Assembly: GCA_947631215.1 (NCBI GenBank)
Contig: CANRKN010000002.1
Span: forward strand, 14,222 to 78,221
Length of the DNA: 64,000 bases
Direction of reading: 5' to 3'
Source: an uncultured Oscillospiraceae bacterium
GTDB taxonomy: Bacteria; Bacillota_A; Clostridia; Oscillospirales; Oscillospiraceae
Each line of letters begins with the position of its first letter. Position 1 is the first letter of the stretch. The translations under genes and the position numbers were made by a program. Below the pieces are notes generated by a model. It worked only from the letters and a program-made list of their open reading frames with translations. It ran no database searches and was not told the DNA's origin. This document shows positions 16,196-25,054 of this stretch, piece after piece.

Positions 16196-18559
16196 ATGGA
16201 TCATTCCGAAACGACAGCCGCCTCCCGCTATCAGGTCTATCCGCTGATCCCCCTGCGGGGCATCAGCGTGTTCCCGGGCATGCGGCTCATATTCGATGTG
16301 GAGCGGGAGGATTCCATCGCCGCGGTGGACGCGGCCATGGAGAGCGAACAGATGCTCTTCCTTATCGGCCAGCGGGACCCCTCCGCAGAGTCCGTGGAGG
16401 GGGAGGAGGACCTGTTCCGCATGGGCACCGTCTGCCACATCCAGCAGGTCCTTCGCGTCCCCGATGAGGAGGGGGCCAAGGTCATGGCCGAGGGCGTGGC
16501 GAGAGCCTACCTCGCCTCCATCATGGGCACCAAGCCCTATATGGCCGCCCAGGTGGAGACCGTGGCGGCGGAGGCCAATCCCCGCATGGCAGTGAGGGCC
16601 GAAGCCCTCATCCGCCAGTGCTACGGCCTGCTGGAGAAGTACGCAGAGACCGCCCAGGTGGACCTTTCTGACGTGCTGAGGGACATCATGGGCAGTTCCG
16701 ACGCGGGCTACGTGTCGGATAGGGTGGCCCAGAGCATCTATATGCGCTTCGACCAGAAGCAGCTGGTGCTGGAGGAGCTGCGGCCCATGCGCCGTCTCGC
16801 CCTGGTGAACCGGCTTTTGCGCTGGGAGCTGGACATCCTGGACGTGGAGCAGTCCATCCACGAGGAGGCCGCCAAGCGCATGAAGCGGGTGCAGCGGGAG
16901 ATGTTCCTCCGGGAGCAGCTTCGCACCATCCAGGCGGAGCTGGGCGAGGAGGAGGGCTACGCCGACGACACGGAGGAGTACCGCGCCGCCGTGGCCAGGG
17001 CCCATCTGCCCAAGGAAGTGGAGACGAAGCTCTACAAGGAGATCACCCGCCTTGCCAAGCAGCCCTTCGGCAGCGCCGAGTCCGCCGTCATCCGAAGCTA
17101 TCTGGACATATGTCTGGAGATACCCTGGACAAGGGAGACCGAGGACAACCTGGACACCGACGCGGTGCGTGGGGCCCTGGACGCGGACCACTTCGGCCTT
17201 GAAAAGATCAAGGACCGGGTGGTGGAGTATCTCGCCGTGCGGAGGCTGGCCCCGGACCAGAAGGGCTCGATTTTGTGCCTGCTGGGCCCTCCGGGTACCG
17301 GCAAGACCAGCATCGCCCTGTCCATATCCCGGGTCATGGGGCGGAAGCTCTGCCGCATATCCCTGGGCGGCGTCCATGACGAGGCGGAGATACGGGGCCA
17401 CCGCAAGACCTACGTGGGGGCCATGCCGGGCCGCATCATGGCGGGCATCCAGCAGGCGGGGAGCAAAAATCCCGTTATGGTCCTGGACGAGATCGATAAG
17501 CTGGGATCGGACTACCGGGGCGACCCCTCCGCGGCTCTCCTGGAGGCCCTGGACCCGGAGCAGAACAGCCAGTTCCGGGACCACTTCCTGGAGCTGCCCT
17601 TTGACCTTTCCGACGTATTTTTCATCACCACCGCCAACGCCGCGGACACCATCCCGCCGGCCCTCCTGGACCGGATGGAGGTGGTGGAGTTCCCCGGCTA
17701 TACGGATGAAGAGAAGCTCGCCATCGCCAAGGACCATCTGCTGCCCAAGCAGCGGAAAAAGCACGGCCTCAACGGCAATCAGCTGCGTATCAACGACGCA
17801 GGGCTCCGGGAGATCATCGCCCGGTATACCCGGGAGTCCGGCGTGCGCCGGTTGGAGCAGCTTCTCGCCACCGTCTGCCGCAAGACCGCGGCGGGCATCG
17901 TGGCGGGGGAGTTTAAAAGCAAATACGTCCGGGCCGGGGGCCTGGAGGAGCTGCTGGGCCCGGCCAAGTACCATGACCTGAGCGCCGCCGGCAAGGCGGA
18001 GGTGGGGCTGGTACACGGCCTGGCCTGGACCCGCGTGGGCGGGGAGATGCTGGACGCCGAGGTGGGCGTCATGGACGGCTCCGGCAAGCTGGAGCTCACC
18101 GGCAATCTGGGCGACGTGATGAAGGAGTCCGCCCGGGCGGCCCTGACCTACATCCGTGGCCGGGCCACGGAGCTGGGGGTGGACCCGGAGTTTTACAAGA
18201 ACAAGGACATCCACATCCACTTCCCCGAGGGCGCCGTGCCCAAGGACGGGCCCTCCGCTGGCGTCACCATCTGCACGGGGCTTGTGTCCGCCCTCGCGGG
18301 GGTGCCGGTGCGGCAGGACGTGGCCATGACCGGCGAGATCACCCTGCGGGGCAGGGTGCTGCCCATCGGGGGCCTGCGGGAGAAGACCATGGCGGCCCTC
18401 CGGGCCGGCATCCACACGGTCATCATCCCCGCGGAGAACGAGCCGGACCTGGCGGACATAGACCCCACCGTCCGGGCGGCCCTGAACTTCATCACTGCCA
18501 GCCGCGTGGACACGGTGCTGGACGCGGCATTGTGCCGGGAAGACCATGATAAAGCTTGA
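16196..18559 (+). CDS. lon: ATP-dependent protease Lon
   Basis: A homo-oligomeric AAA+ serine protease that degrades damaged and regulatory proteins. The 787-residue protein has the N-terminal LAN domain (YPLIPLRGISVFPGM), Walker A GPPGTGKTS near residue 363, Walker B VMVLDEIDKLG, and the C-terminal protease domain with the Ser-Lys dyad (Ser ~687 in PKDGPSAG and Lys ~730 in GGLREKTMAA). GAGG lies before the ATG. It overlaps the start of yihA by 14 bases, the usual Firmicute arrangement. Confidence 0.96.
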   Translation: MDHSETTAASRYQVYPLIPLRGISVFPGMRLIFDVEREDSIAAVDAAMESEQMLFLIGQRDPSAESVEGEEDLFRMGTVCHIQQVLRVPDEEGAKVMAEGVARAYLASIMGTKPYMAAQVETVAAEANPRMAVRAEALIRQCYGLLEKYAETAQVDLSDVLRDIMGSSDAGYVSDRVAQSIYMRFDQKQLVLEELRPMRRLALVNRLLRWELDILDVEQSIHEEAAKRMKRVQREMFLREQLRTIQAELGEEEGYADDTEEYRAAVARAHLPKEVETKLYKEITRLAKQPFGSAESAVIRSYLDICLEIPWTRETEDNLDTDAVRGALDADHFGLEKIKDRVVEYLAVRRLAPDQKGSILCLLGPPGTGKTSIALSISRVMGRKLCRISLGGVHDEAEIRGHRKTYVGAMPGRIMAGIQQAGSKNPVMVLDEIDKLGSDYRGDPSAALLEALDPEQNSQFRDHFLELPFDLSDVFFITTANAADTIPPALLDRMEVVEFPGYTDEEKLAIAKDHLLPKQRKKHGLNGNQLRINDAGLREIIARYTRESGVRRLEQLLATVCRKTAAGIVAGEFKSKYVRAGGLEELLGPAKYHDLSAAGKAEVGLVHGLAWTRVGGEMLDAEVGVMDGSGKLELTGNLGDVMKESARAALTYIRGRATELGVDPEFYKNKDIHIHFPEGAVPKDGPSAGVTICTGLVSALAGVPVRQDVAMTGEITLRGRVLPIGGLREKTMAALRAGIHTVIIPAENEPDLADIDPTVRAALNFITASRVDTVLDAALCREDHDKA

Positions 18560-19130
18560 GCCGGCGGTATATGTGAAGAGCGCCGGGAAGAGCGCGGATT
18601 TTGTAAGGGACGGCCGGCCCATGGTGGTGTTCGCGGGCAAGTCCAACGTGGGCAAGAGCTCTGTCATCAACTGCCTTCTGAATCGCAAAAACCTGGCCCG
18701 GGTGGGCTCCGCCCCCGGCAAGACCACCAATGTGAACTACTTTCTCGTGGGGGACGCGGTGTGGTTCGTGGACCTGCCCGGCTACGGCTACGCCAAGGTG
18801 CCCCAGGCGGAGCGGGACCGGTGGGGCAGGCTCATGGAGGCCTTCTTCGCCGAGTCTGAGCGTATCACCTGCGGCGTGCAGATATTGGACGGGCGGCACA
18901 AGCCCACCGCCCTGGACGTGGAGATGAACGGGCTCTTTGAGCGCTGCGGCTGCCCCAGGGCAGTGGCGGCCAACAAGTGGGATAAGCTTAAAAAGTCCGA
19001 GATGGAGCCGAACCTGGCCCTCATTCGGGAAACGCTGGACCTGGGAGAGGACACGCCTCTGGTGCCTTTCTCCGCGGAAAAGCGCACCGGGCGGCTGGAG
19101 CTTTTGGGCGTCCTCTCGACATGGGTGTGA
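18546..19130 (+). CDS. yihA: ribosome biogenesis GTP-binding protein YihA/YsxC
   Basis: A small GTPase for 50S assembly, essential in Bacillus. The 194-residue protein has G1 GKSNVGKSS (residues 31-39), G2 GKTTNVNYF, G3 DLPGYGYAKV and G4 NKWDK. In most relatives G4 begins Thr-Lys rather than Asn-Lys. It starts inside the end of lon, indicating coupled translation. Confidence 0.95.
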   Translation: MIKLEPAVYVKSAGKSADFVRDGRPMVVFAGKSNVGKSSVINCLLNRKNLARVGSAPGKTTNVNYFLVGDAVWFVDLPGYGYAKVPQAERDRWGRLMEAFFAESERITCGVQILDGRHKPTALDVEMNGLFERCGCPRAVAANKWDKLKKSEMEPNLALIRETLDLGEDTPLVPFSAEKRTGRLELLGVLSTWV

Positions 19131-19134
19131 GACT

Positions 19135-19818
19135 ATGGCGACGATCGCGCATATATGGCGGAACCTGGACTGGTCCGTGCTGACGAACATCCTCTACAGC
19201 GTCCTCCCGGCCCTTTTGTGCATCACCCTCCATGAGCTGAGCCACGGGGCCGTGGCCTACGCCCTGGGGGACGATACGGCAAAGCGGGCAGGGCGGCTGA
19301 CCTTGAACCCCATCAAGCACATAGACCCCTGGGGTCTCGTGATGATGGTGGTGTTCCGCTTCGGCTGGGCAAAGCCCGTGCCGGTGAACATGTACAAGTT
19401 CAAAAAGCCCCGGCAGGGCATGGCCATCACGGCTCTCGCGGGCCCGCTGGCGAACCTCATTATTGCCGCGGTGTTCATCTTCCTCTACGGCCTCACCTAC
19501 CGCTCCCTCCACATAGAGGGCGGGGCGGCGGCCCAGGGGATATTTCAGATGATATCCACCACCGGGTACCTGTCATTGGCCCTCGCGGTATTCAACCTGC
19601 TGCCCATCTCGCCCCTGGACGGGTCCAAGATACTTTTTTCTTTCTTAAGCGACAGCGCCTATGATAAGCTCATGCGCTATGAGCGCTACGGTATGATCCT
19701 CCTGATGCTGCTGGTAGTGACGGGCGCCACGTCGGGCGTTTTATCCACCGTCACGGAGTGGCTTTACGACAAGCTCTTTTTCCTGGCCCAATTCGGATTC
19801 GATCTGGTGAACCGCTGA
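19135..19818 (+). CDS. site-2 protease (M50) family membrane protein
   Basis: A 227-residue polytopic membrane protein with HELSH at residues 33-37 inside a helix, the DP-rich segment GRLTLNPIKHIDPWG and the third-ligand motif NLLPISPLDGSK near residue 155. This is the YwhC/S2P-like group that has no PDZ domain. In Firmicutes it commonly precedes scpA and scpB, exactly as here. Its substrate is unknown. It starts 4 bases after the yihA stop and ends 1 base before scpA, so it belongs to the same operon. Confidence 0.88.
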   Translation: MATIAHIWRNLDWSVLTNILYSVLPALLCITLHELSHGAVAYALGDDTAKRAGRLTLNPIKHIDPWGLVMMVVFRFGWAKPVPVNMYKFKKPRQGMAITALAGPLANLIIAAVFIFLYGLTYRSLHIEGGAAAQGIFQMISTTGYLSLALAVFNLLPISPLDGSKILFSFLSDSAYDKLMRYERYGMILLMLLVVTGATSGVLSTVTEWLYDKLFFLAQFGFDLVNR

Positions 19819-19819
19819 T

Positions 19820-20602
19820 ATGGAAAATCCCACCTTCCACCTGGAGGGCGTCATCAAGACGAAGGAGGAGATGCAGGACTTTGAAGGTCCGCTGACCCTC
19901 ATTTTGATGCTCCTTTCCAAAAACAAAATAGAGATACGGGATATCAAGATCGCCGACATCCTGGACCAGTACCTGGCCTGGCTCAACAGGATGCAGGAGA
20001 TGGACCTGGAGGTGGCCAGCGAGTTCGTACAGATGGCGTCTCATCTCGTGTACATCAAGACAAAGACCCTGCTGGCCGGTACGGAGGAGGTCTCCGAGCT
20101 GGAGCTTCTCATGACCAGCCTGGAGCAGCTGAAGAGCCGGGACGCCTTCGCGGCGGTGAAGGAGAACGTCCCCGCCATGGCCTTGAGCCTGGAGGCGGGC
20201 GCGCTTTTATTTTCCACGCCCCAGGAGCCCATGGCGAAGTACGGCGAGTACGACTACCGCCACGCCCCCTGGGAGCTTTTGAACGCTCTGGCCGGGATGC
20301 TGCAAAAGGGCGTCCCCGCCAGGGAGGAGGAGCGGGTGGTGCCCATCCCCCAGCCCATCATTTATTCTGTCCAGGAGAAGAGCCGGGAGCTCATAGGATA
20401 CCTTCGCAAAAAGGGCGCCGCTACCCTGCAGAGCCTGTATGCCATGGCCAACAGCCGCTCGGAGGTGGTGGCAACATTCCTCTCCCTGCTCACCATGTGT
20501 TCCATGGGCAGCGTCACCATCGCCCGGGAGGGGGCGGACTACACCGTGAGCTTTACCGGCGGCGACACCGAGGCCATTTTGGAGAGCATGGATTATGGAT
20601 AA
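19820..20602 (+). CDS. scpA: segregation and condensation protein A
   Basis: The kleisin subunit that bridges the Smc heads in the bacterial condensin. The 260-residue protein shows the ScpA N-terminal pattern FEGPLTLILMLLSKNKIEIRD and the stretch ASEFVQMASHLVYIKTKTLL that binds the Smc neck; the C-terminal winged helix follows. Its end overlaps scpB by 8 bases. The pair acts with Smc, which is not in this window, in chromosome organisation. Confidence 0.95.
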   Translation: MENPTFHLEGVIKTKEEMQDFEGPLTLILMLLSKNKIEIRDIKIADILDQYLAWLNRMQEMDLEVASEFVQMASHLVYIKTKTLLAGTEEVSELELLMTSLEQLKSRDAFAAVKENVPAMALSLEAGALLFSTPQEPMAKYGEYDYRHAPWELLNALAGMLQKGVPAREEERVVPIPQPIIYSVQEKSRELIGYLRKKGAATLQSLYAMANSRSEVVATFLSLLTMCSMGSVTIAREGADYTVSFTGGDTEAILESMDYG

Positions 20603-21209
20603 AATAGAACTGAAAAGCGCTATAGAGGCCATACTGTTCGCCTCCGGGGACCCGGTGAGCGCGGAGCGTCTTGCCCTGGTGCTGGATACGGACCAGGAGA
20701 CCATATTGGATGTGGGCGCGGAGCTGGCGGAAGAATACGAAGCGGGCAGCCGGGGCATCCGGCTGGTGCGGCTCAACGACTCTCTGCAGCTGCACAGCGC
20801 CCCGGAGCATGCCGAGGCCATCACCCGGGCATTGGAACAGCGCCGGGCGCCGAAGCTGTCCCAGACCTCCCTGGAGGTGCTGGCCATCGTGGCCTACTTC
20901 CAGCCGGTGACGAGAGCCTACATCGAGCAGATGCGGGGCCTGGACAGCTCCTACACCGTGGGGGTGCTCACGGAGCGGGGCATGATAGAGCCCTGCGGCC
21001 ACCTGGAGAGCGTGGGCCGGCCTACGCTCTACAGGACCACGGACCTCTTTTTGCGGACCATGGGTATATCCTCATTGGAGGAACTGCCGCCCCTGCCGGA
21101 GCTGGCGGGGAGCGACGCGGCCCGGGAGCTGCAGCAGAAGGTGGAGGCCCTGAAGGCGGCGGAGGACGACCAGCAGATCATGGCGGAGGTCATATCCGCC
21201 GAACCGTAA
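20595..21209 (+). CDS. scpB: segregation and condensation protein B
   Basis: The winged-helix dimer that binds ScpA in the Smc-ScpAB complex. The 204-residue protein has the family features IEAILFASGDPVSAERLA near the start, LSQTSLEVLAIVAYFQPVTR and GVLTERGMIEPCG. Its C-terminal tail is charged and likely disordered. It overlaps scpA by 8 bases. An AAAGGAGGG sequence at its stop codon serves the next gene. Confidence 0.95.
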   Translation: MDKIELKSAIEAILFASGDPVSAERLALVLDTDQETILDVGAELAEEYEAGSRGIRLVRLNDSLQLHSAPEHAEAITRALEQRRAPKLSQTSLEVLAIVAYFQPVTRAYIEQMRGLDSSYTVGVLTERGMIEPCGHLESVGRPTLYRTTDLFLRTMGISSLEELPPLPELAGSDAARELQQKVEALKAAEDDQQIMAEVISAEP

Positions 21210-21249
21210 AGGAGGGCGCTTTGCCCTGACAGCGTGTATCATCGCGGCG

Positions 21250-21780
21250 GTGGCCGCGGCTTTCGTAATGGCCCTGTGGCTCCTGCCCGTGGGGCTGGAG
21301 GCGGCCTATGAAGAGGGTACTTTCTCACTCACGGCCCGGCCCATCCCTGTAAAGCTCCTGCCCCGGGAACGGGTACGGAAGCTGGAGCGGCAGGGGGAGC
21401 GGGAGGCGGAGCATCTCTGGCAGAAACTCCCCAAGCCCATCCTGCGCCTGCTGGCGGAAAATGGCTGGCGTGCGGCGAAAGGGCTCGCGCCCTATGTGGC
21501 GGTGGAAAAGCTGCGGCTGCATATCGTCACAGGCGGTGCGGACCCCTACGGCGCCGTGATGGCCTATGGCCGGGCGGGGGTCCTCATGGAGGCCCTGGGG
21601 GCCCGGTATGAGGGCGCGGACCTTTCCGTCCGGGCGGACATGACCGGCGGGCCGTCGGCATATGAGGGCCGGGTGCGGGTCCAGGTGAGGTTCGGGAACC
21701 TCATTGGCGCGGCGGCCTCGTTTGGAACGGGCTTTTTGCGGGGATACTTCCTCTATCGGCATAACGCCGGGAGGGAGTGA
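21250..21780 (+). CDS. DUF2953-like membrane-anchored protein
   Basis: An N-terminal hydrophobic segment is followed by a soluble region of about 150 residues ending near the membrane again (VQVRFGNLIGAAASFGTG), which fits DUF2953, found next to gerW/ytfJ in many spore formers. The start is uncertain. The GTG at 21250 cuts the first membrane helix and lies far from the strong AAAGGAGGG at 21208-21216. A CTG at 21226, in frame and 10 bases after GGAGG, would give the full helix LTACIIAAVAAAFVMALWL. The role is unknown; context suggests a sporulation-associated function. Confidence 0.65.
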   Translation: MAAAFVMALWLLPVGLEAAYEEGTFSLTARPIPVKLLPRERVRKLERQGEREAEHLWQKLPKPILRLLAENGWRAAKGLAPYVAVEKLRLHIVTGGADPYGAVMAYGRAGVLMEALGARYEGADLSVRADMTGGPSAYEGRVRVQVRFGNLIGAAASFGTGFLRGYFLYRHNAGRE

Positions 21781-21789
21781 TATGCAAAT

Positions 21790-22173
21790 ATGGCGGAACG
21801 CGCGGTGAACGAACTGATGGAGGGCGCCATGGAGAAGATACGCTCCATGGTGGACTCCGATACGGTGGTGGGCACGCCCATCACCACCTTGGACGGAACG
21901 ACGCTTATTCCTGTTTCCCGTATCAGCTTTGGCTTTGCCTCGGGCGGGAGCGACAAGACTGACAGCCCCTCCAAGCCCGGGATTTGGGGCGGCGGGGGCG
22001 CGGCGGTGAAGGTGGAGCCGGTTGGATTTCTTCTTGGAAAGGACGGAGGTGCCCGAATGCTCTCCATCCAGCCGCCGGCCTTTTCCCCGGCGGACCGGCT
22101 CATCGACATGGCCCCGGAGCTGCTGGACAAGCTGGAGGGTTATATCGACAAGTACGGGAAAAAGAATGGGTAA
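21790..22173 (+). CDS. gerW: sporulation protein GerW (YtfJ family)
   Basis: A 127-residue member of the GerW/YtfJ family. It has the typical N-terminus MEKIRSMVDSDTVVGTPI, the VSRISFGFASGG motif, a Gly-rich GIWGGGGAAVKVEPVGFL and an acidic C-terminus. In Bacillus subtilis YtfJ is a forespore protein involved in germination. Its presence is good evidence that the host makes endospores. It follows the DUF2953-like gene, a conserved neighbour, and precedes a D,D-carboxypeptidase. Confidence 0.92.
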   Translation: MAERAVNELMEGAMEKIRSMVDSDTVVGTPITTLDGTTLIPVSRISFGFASGGSDKTDSPSKPGIWGGGGAAVKVEPVGFLLGKDGGARMLSIQPPAFSPADRLIDMAPELLDKLEGYIDKYGKKNG

Positions 22174-22193
22174 AATTCCCGGGAACGGCCATA

Positions 22194-22221
22194 ATAAGCA
22201 CGGCTGAAAGGCGGTGCTTAT
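22194..22221 (+). promoter_or_regulatory. hairpin around the ribosome binding site of the carboxypeptidase gene
   Basis: An 8-bp stem ATAAGCAC (22194-22201) with its complement GTGCTTAT (22214-22221) ends directly before the ATG. The Shine-Dalgarno-like AAAGGCGG sits in the loop, so folding could modulate translation. Confidence 0.45.
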
Positions 22222-23343
22222 ATGAAAAAACTATTGGCGGCCCTGCTGGCCGCTTCCTTTTTATCTCTCCCGCCCGTACAGGCCCACGGCGCGGATGACG
22301 CCCCGGCGGTATCCGCCAAGGGAGCCGTGCTCATGGAGGCGGAGAGCGGCGAGACGCTGTGGGAGCGGAACGCGGACGAGCCTATGCTCATTGCCAGCAC
22401 CACCAAGATCATGACGGCCCTGGTGGTCCTGGAGCGGTGCGAGCTGGACGATGTGGTCACCGTGGACCCGGCCTGGACGGGCGTGGAGGGCTCCAGCATG
22501 TATTTAAAGCCCGGCCAGCGCCTCACGGTACGGGACCTTCTCTACGGGCTGATGCTGGCCTCCGGCAATGACGCGGCGGTGGCTCTGGCCTGCGTGACGG
22601 CGGGGTCGGTGGAGGATTTCGCAGAGCTTATGAATGAGAAGGCCGCGGCGCTGGGGTGCAGGAACACCCACTTTTCCAACGCCAACGGCCTGGACGCCCC
22701 GGACCACTATGCCAGCGCCCGGGACCTGGCCCTCATCGCCCGGGAGGCCATCAAGCGGGAGGATTTCCGGCGCATCGTCTCCGCCCGGAGCGCGATGGTG
22801 GGGGAGAACACCTATACCAACCACAATCGGCTGCTCACCGAGTGCGAGGGCGTGTTCGGTGTGAAGACTGGTTACACCATGGCCGCGGGCCGGACCCTGG
22901 TGACGGCCTGTGAGCGGGAGGGCCTGACGCTCATTTGTGTTACGCTCTCCGACTCCAGCGACTGGGAGGACCATAAGGCCCTCTACGACTGGGCCTATGG
23001 TCGGTATGCCCGGGACGACGTGCTGGCGGGGCTGAGCTGGTCCGTGCCGGTGATCGGCGGCGCGGCGGAATATGTGACCGTGGCCTCGGTGGATGGGCTT
23101 TCCGTATTCCACAGGGCCGGGGATAAGATAGAGGTGCGCTGCGAGCTGCCCGCCTTCGTCTACGCGGACGTGGAGGCGGGGGACCGGGCCGGGCAGGCGG
23201 TGGCCTATGTGAACGGCAAAGAGGCCGGCCGGGCGGAGCTTGTGTATATCCAAAACGTGCCCATGGCGACCGCGGCGGAGCCAACCTTCTGGCAGCGGGT
23301 ACAGGATTTTTTCGATAAAGCGGAGGAAAGCGGGGTCTCTTGA
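22222..23343 (+). CDS. D-alanyl-D-alanine carboxypeptidase (DacF/PBP5 type)
   Basis: A penicillin-binding protein that trims the terminal D-Ala of peptidoglycan stem peptides. A signal peptide covers about residues 1-22. The three active-site motifs are SxxK (Ser59-Thr-Thr-Lys62), SGND near residue 114, and KTG near 215 (VKTGYTMAAG). A C-terminal beta-rich domain and an amphipathic tail for membrane association complete 373 residues. DacF-like enzymes act in spore cortex formation in Bacillus; here the neighbour gerW supports a sporulation role, but a vegetative one is equally possible. Confidence 0.9.
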   Translation: MKKLLAALLAASFLSLPPVQAHGADDAPAVSAKGAVLMEAESGETLWERNADEPMLIASTTKIMTALVVLERCELDDVVTVDPAWTGVEGSSMYLKPGQRLTVRDLLYGLMLASGNDAAVALACVTAGSVEDFAELMNEKAAALGCRNTHFSNANGLDAPDHYASARDLALIAREAIKREDFRRIVSARSAMVGENTYTNHNRLLTECEGVFGVKTGYTMAAGRTLVTACEREGLTLICVTLSDSSDWEDHKALYDWAYGRYARDDVLAGLSWSVPVIGGAAEYVTVASVDGLSVFHRAGDKIEVRCELPAFVYADVEAGDRAGQAVAYVNGKEAGRAELVYIQNVPMATAAEPTFWQRVQDFFDKAEESGVS

Positions 23344-23345
23344 CC

Positions 23346-24056
23346 ATGAAACAGCGTTTGCAAAAGCTATTGTCCGCGGCGGGCGTTGCCTCCCGCCGGG
23401 GGGCGGAGGAGATGATATCCGCCGGGCGGGTGACGGTGAACGGCGTGAGGGCCGAATTGGGCCAGAGCGCGGACCCGGACGTCGACAAGATCGCCCTGGA
23501 CGGCAGGCCCGTCCGCTTCGGCGCCCGGCGGCGGTACATAGTGCTTCATAAGCCCAGAGGGTATGTCACCACCATGAAGGACGACCGGGGCCGGCCAACC
23601 GTGGCGGACCTCACCGCCGACGCCGGCGGGCGGCTCTATCCCGTGGGGCGGCTGGATATGGACTCGGAGGGGCTTCTGATCCTCACCGACGACGGCGAGG
23701 CCGCCAACGCCCTCATGCACCCGTCCCATCAGGTGGACAAGGTCTACACCGTGTTCGTCCAGGGGGAGGACATCCCCGGGGCAATAACGAAGCTGCGGGC
23801 CATGGACAGCCTGGAGGGGGAGCCCATCGCCCGGCCCAAGGTGACGCTCATCGAGCGAAAGGGCGACAGTGCGGAGCTGCAGATGGTCATCCACGAGGGG
23901 AAAAACCGCCAGATACGGCGTATGTGTGCCGCGTGCGGCCTGCATGTGAGCCGCCTCATCCGCATCGCGGAGGGACCCGTGACTTTGGGCGCCCTGCCCG
24001 CCGGGAAGTGGCGTACCATGACGGCAGATGAAATTTCATACCTGCAAAACCTTTAA
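23346..24056 (+). CDS. rluB: rRNA pseudouridine synthase, RsuA/RluB family
   Basis: Converts a specific uridine of rRNA to pseudouridine. The 236-residue protein has an N-terminal S4 RNA-binding domain (RLQKLLSAAGVASRRGAEEM) and the catalytic GRLDMDSEGLLILT with the invariant Asp; a basic GKNRQIRRM follows. The ATG at 23346 is chosen over a TTG two codons upstream. Its placement after dacF and scpAB is common in Firmicutes and points to RluB (23S) rather than RsuA (16S), but the target is inferred. Confidence 0.88.
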   Translation: MKQRLQKLLSAAGVASRRGAEEMISAGRVTVNGVRAELGQSADPDVDKIALDGRPVRFGARRRYIVLHKPRGYVTTMKDDRGRPTVADLTADAGGRLYPVGRLDMDSEGLLILTDDGEAANALMHPSHQVDKVYTVFVQGEDIPGAITKLRAMDSLEGEPIARPKVTLIERKGDSAELQMVIHEGKNRQIRRMCAACGLHVSRLIRIAEGPVTLGALPAGKWRTMTADEISYLQNL

Positions 24057-24117
24057 ATTTCCTGAAATATACCGCTATTTTTTAGCTGATTTGCAAGAAT
24101 TAAAATAATTTGCCTGT

Positions 24118-24151
24118 AATACTTGCATTTTACAGAAAATGCAAGTATTAT
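24118..24151 (+). promoter_or_regulatory. promoter with perfect palindromic operator upstream of the RpiR gene
   Basis: A perfect 14-bp inverted repeat, AATACTTGCATTTT (24118-24131) with its complement (24136-24149), spans a sigma-A promoter: -35 TTGCAT (24123-24128), exactly 17 bases, -10 TATTAT (24146-24151). A protein bound to the palindrome would block both boxes. The RpiR-type regulator encoded next is the natural candidate, suggesting autoregulation. A terminator role for rluB is the alternative. Confidence 0.7.
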
Positions 24152-24190
24152 TATGCCTGTACGCAAATACCGCGTGTGGGAGACGAGAAT

Positions 24191-25054
24191 ATGGAAAAGG
24201 ATATTTTGTCCCTTATGAACGCCGGCGACCGCAGGCTCTCCAAGGGTCAGCGGGCCATCGCCCGGTATATCACGGAAAATTACGACAAGGCCGCCTTCAT
24301 GACCGCGGGAAAGCTGGGCCGGACCGTGGGCGTCAGCGAGTCCACAGTGGTCCGTTTCGCCACGGAACTGGGCTTCGACGGCTATCCCGGCATGCGCCGG
24401 GCCATGCAGGAGATGGTCCGAAGCCGCCTCACCAGCGTACAGCGCATCGCCGTGGCCAAGGACATGCTGGAGGGGGCTGACGTATTGAAGGCCGTCATGA
24501 CTTCCGACGTGGAGAAGCTCCAGGCATCTTTGGAGGAACTGGACCGGGCCAGCTTCGACCGGGCCGTAGAGGCCATCGGCAATGCGCGGCATCTTTACAT
24601 CGTGGGCATGCGCTCCTCCGCGTCGCTGGCCAGCTTCATGGGCTTTTACATGAACCTGCTGGTGGAGGACGTGCGCCTCATCCACAACACCACCGCCAAC
24701 GAGGTCTATGAGCAGATCATGCACATCGGCCCCGGGGACGTGTACATGGGCATCAGCTACCCCCGGTATTCGGCCAGCTCTTTGAAGGCCATGGAATTTG
24801 CCAAGCGCCAGGGAGCCACGGTCATCGCCCTGACGGACAACGATAACTCCCCCTTCGCGGCCCTGGCCGACATACGGCTGTACGCCAAGAGCGACATGGT
24901 GTCCTTCCTGGACTCCCTGGTGGCGCCCATGAGCGTCATCAACGCCCTGATCGTGGCCGTGGCCGCCCGGAGGAAGGACTCTCTGGACGATACCTTCGAG
25001 TATCTGGAGGGCCTTTGGAGCGAGTACGGCACCTTTACCGGAATTGAAAGCTGA
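24191..25054 (+). CDS. RpiR/MurR-family transcriptional regulator
   Basis: A 287-residue regulator: an N-terminal RpiR helix-turn-helix (SKGQRAIARYITENY; TVGVSESTVVRFATELGF) and a C-terminal SIS sugar-phosphate-binding domain (IVGMRSSASLASFMG; GISYPRYSASSLKAMEFAK). Such proteins sense phosphorylated sugars or amino sugars. The ATG at 24191 follows GGGAGACGAGAAT; a longer in-frame start at 24110 would lie upstream of the predicted promoter. No sugar catabolic gene is adjacent, so its targets are probably elsewhere, apart from its own palindromic promoter. Confidence 0.88.
   Translation: MEKDILSLMNAGDRRLSKGQRAIARYITENYDKAAFMTAGKLGRTVGVSESTVVRFATELGFDGYPGMRRAMQEMVRSRLTSVQRIAVAKDMLEGADVLKAVMTSDVEKLQASLEELDRASFDRAVEAIGNARHLYIVGMRSSASLASFMGFYMNLLVEDVRLIHNTTANEVYEQIMHIGPGDVYMGISYPRYSASSLKAMEFAKRQGATVIALTDNDNSPFAALADIRLYAKSDMVSFLDSLVAPMSVINALIVAVAARRKDSLDDTFEYLEGLWSEYGTFTGIES

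Noticed and set aside
16139..18730. An 863-codon open frame antisense to lon
   Set aside because: It mirrors lon exactly, has no ribosome binding site and a low-complexity composition expected from the complement of GC-rich codons.
23340..23345. TTG start two codons upstream of the pseudouridine synthase ATG
   Set aside because: ATG at 23346 gives the normal family N-terminus and a better start codon; the TTG overlaps the previous stop.
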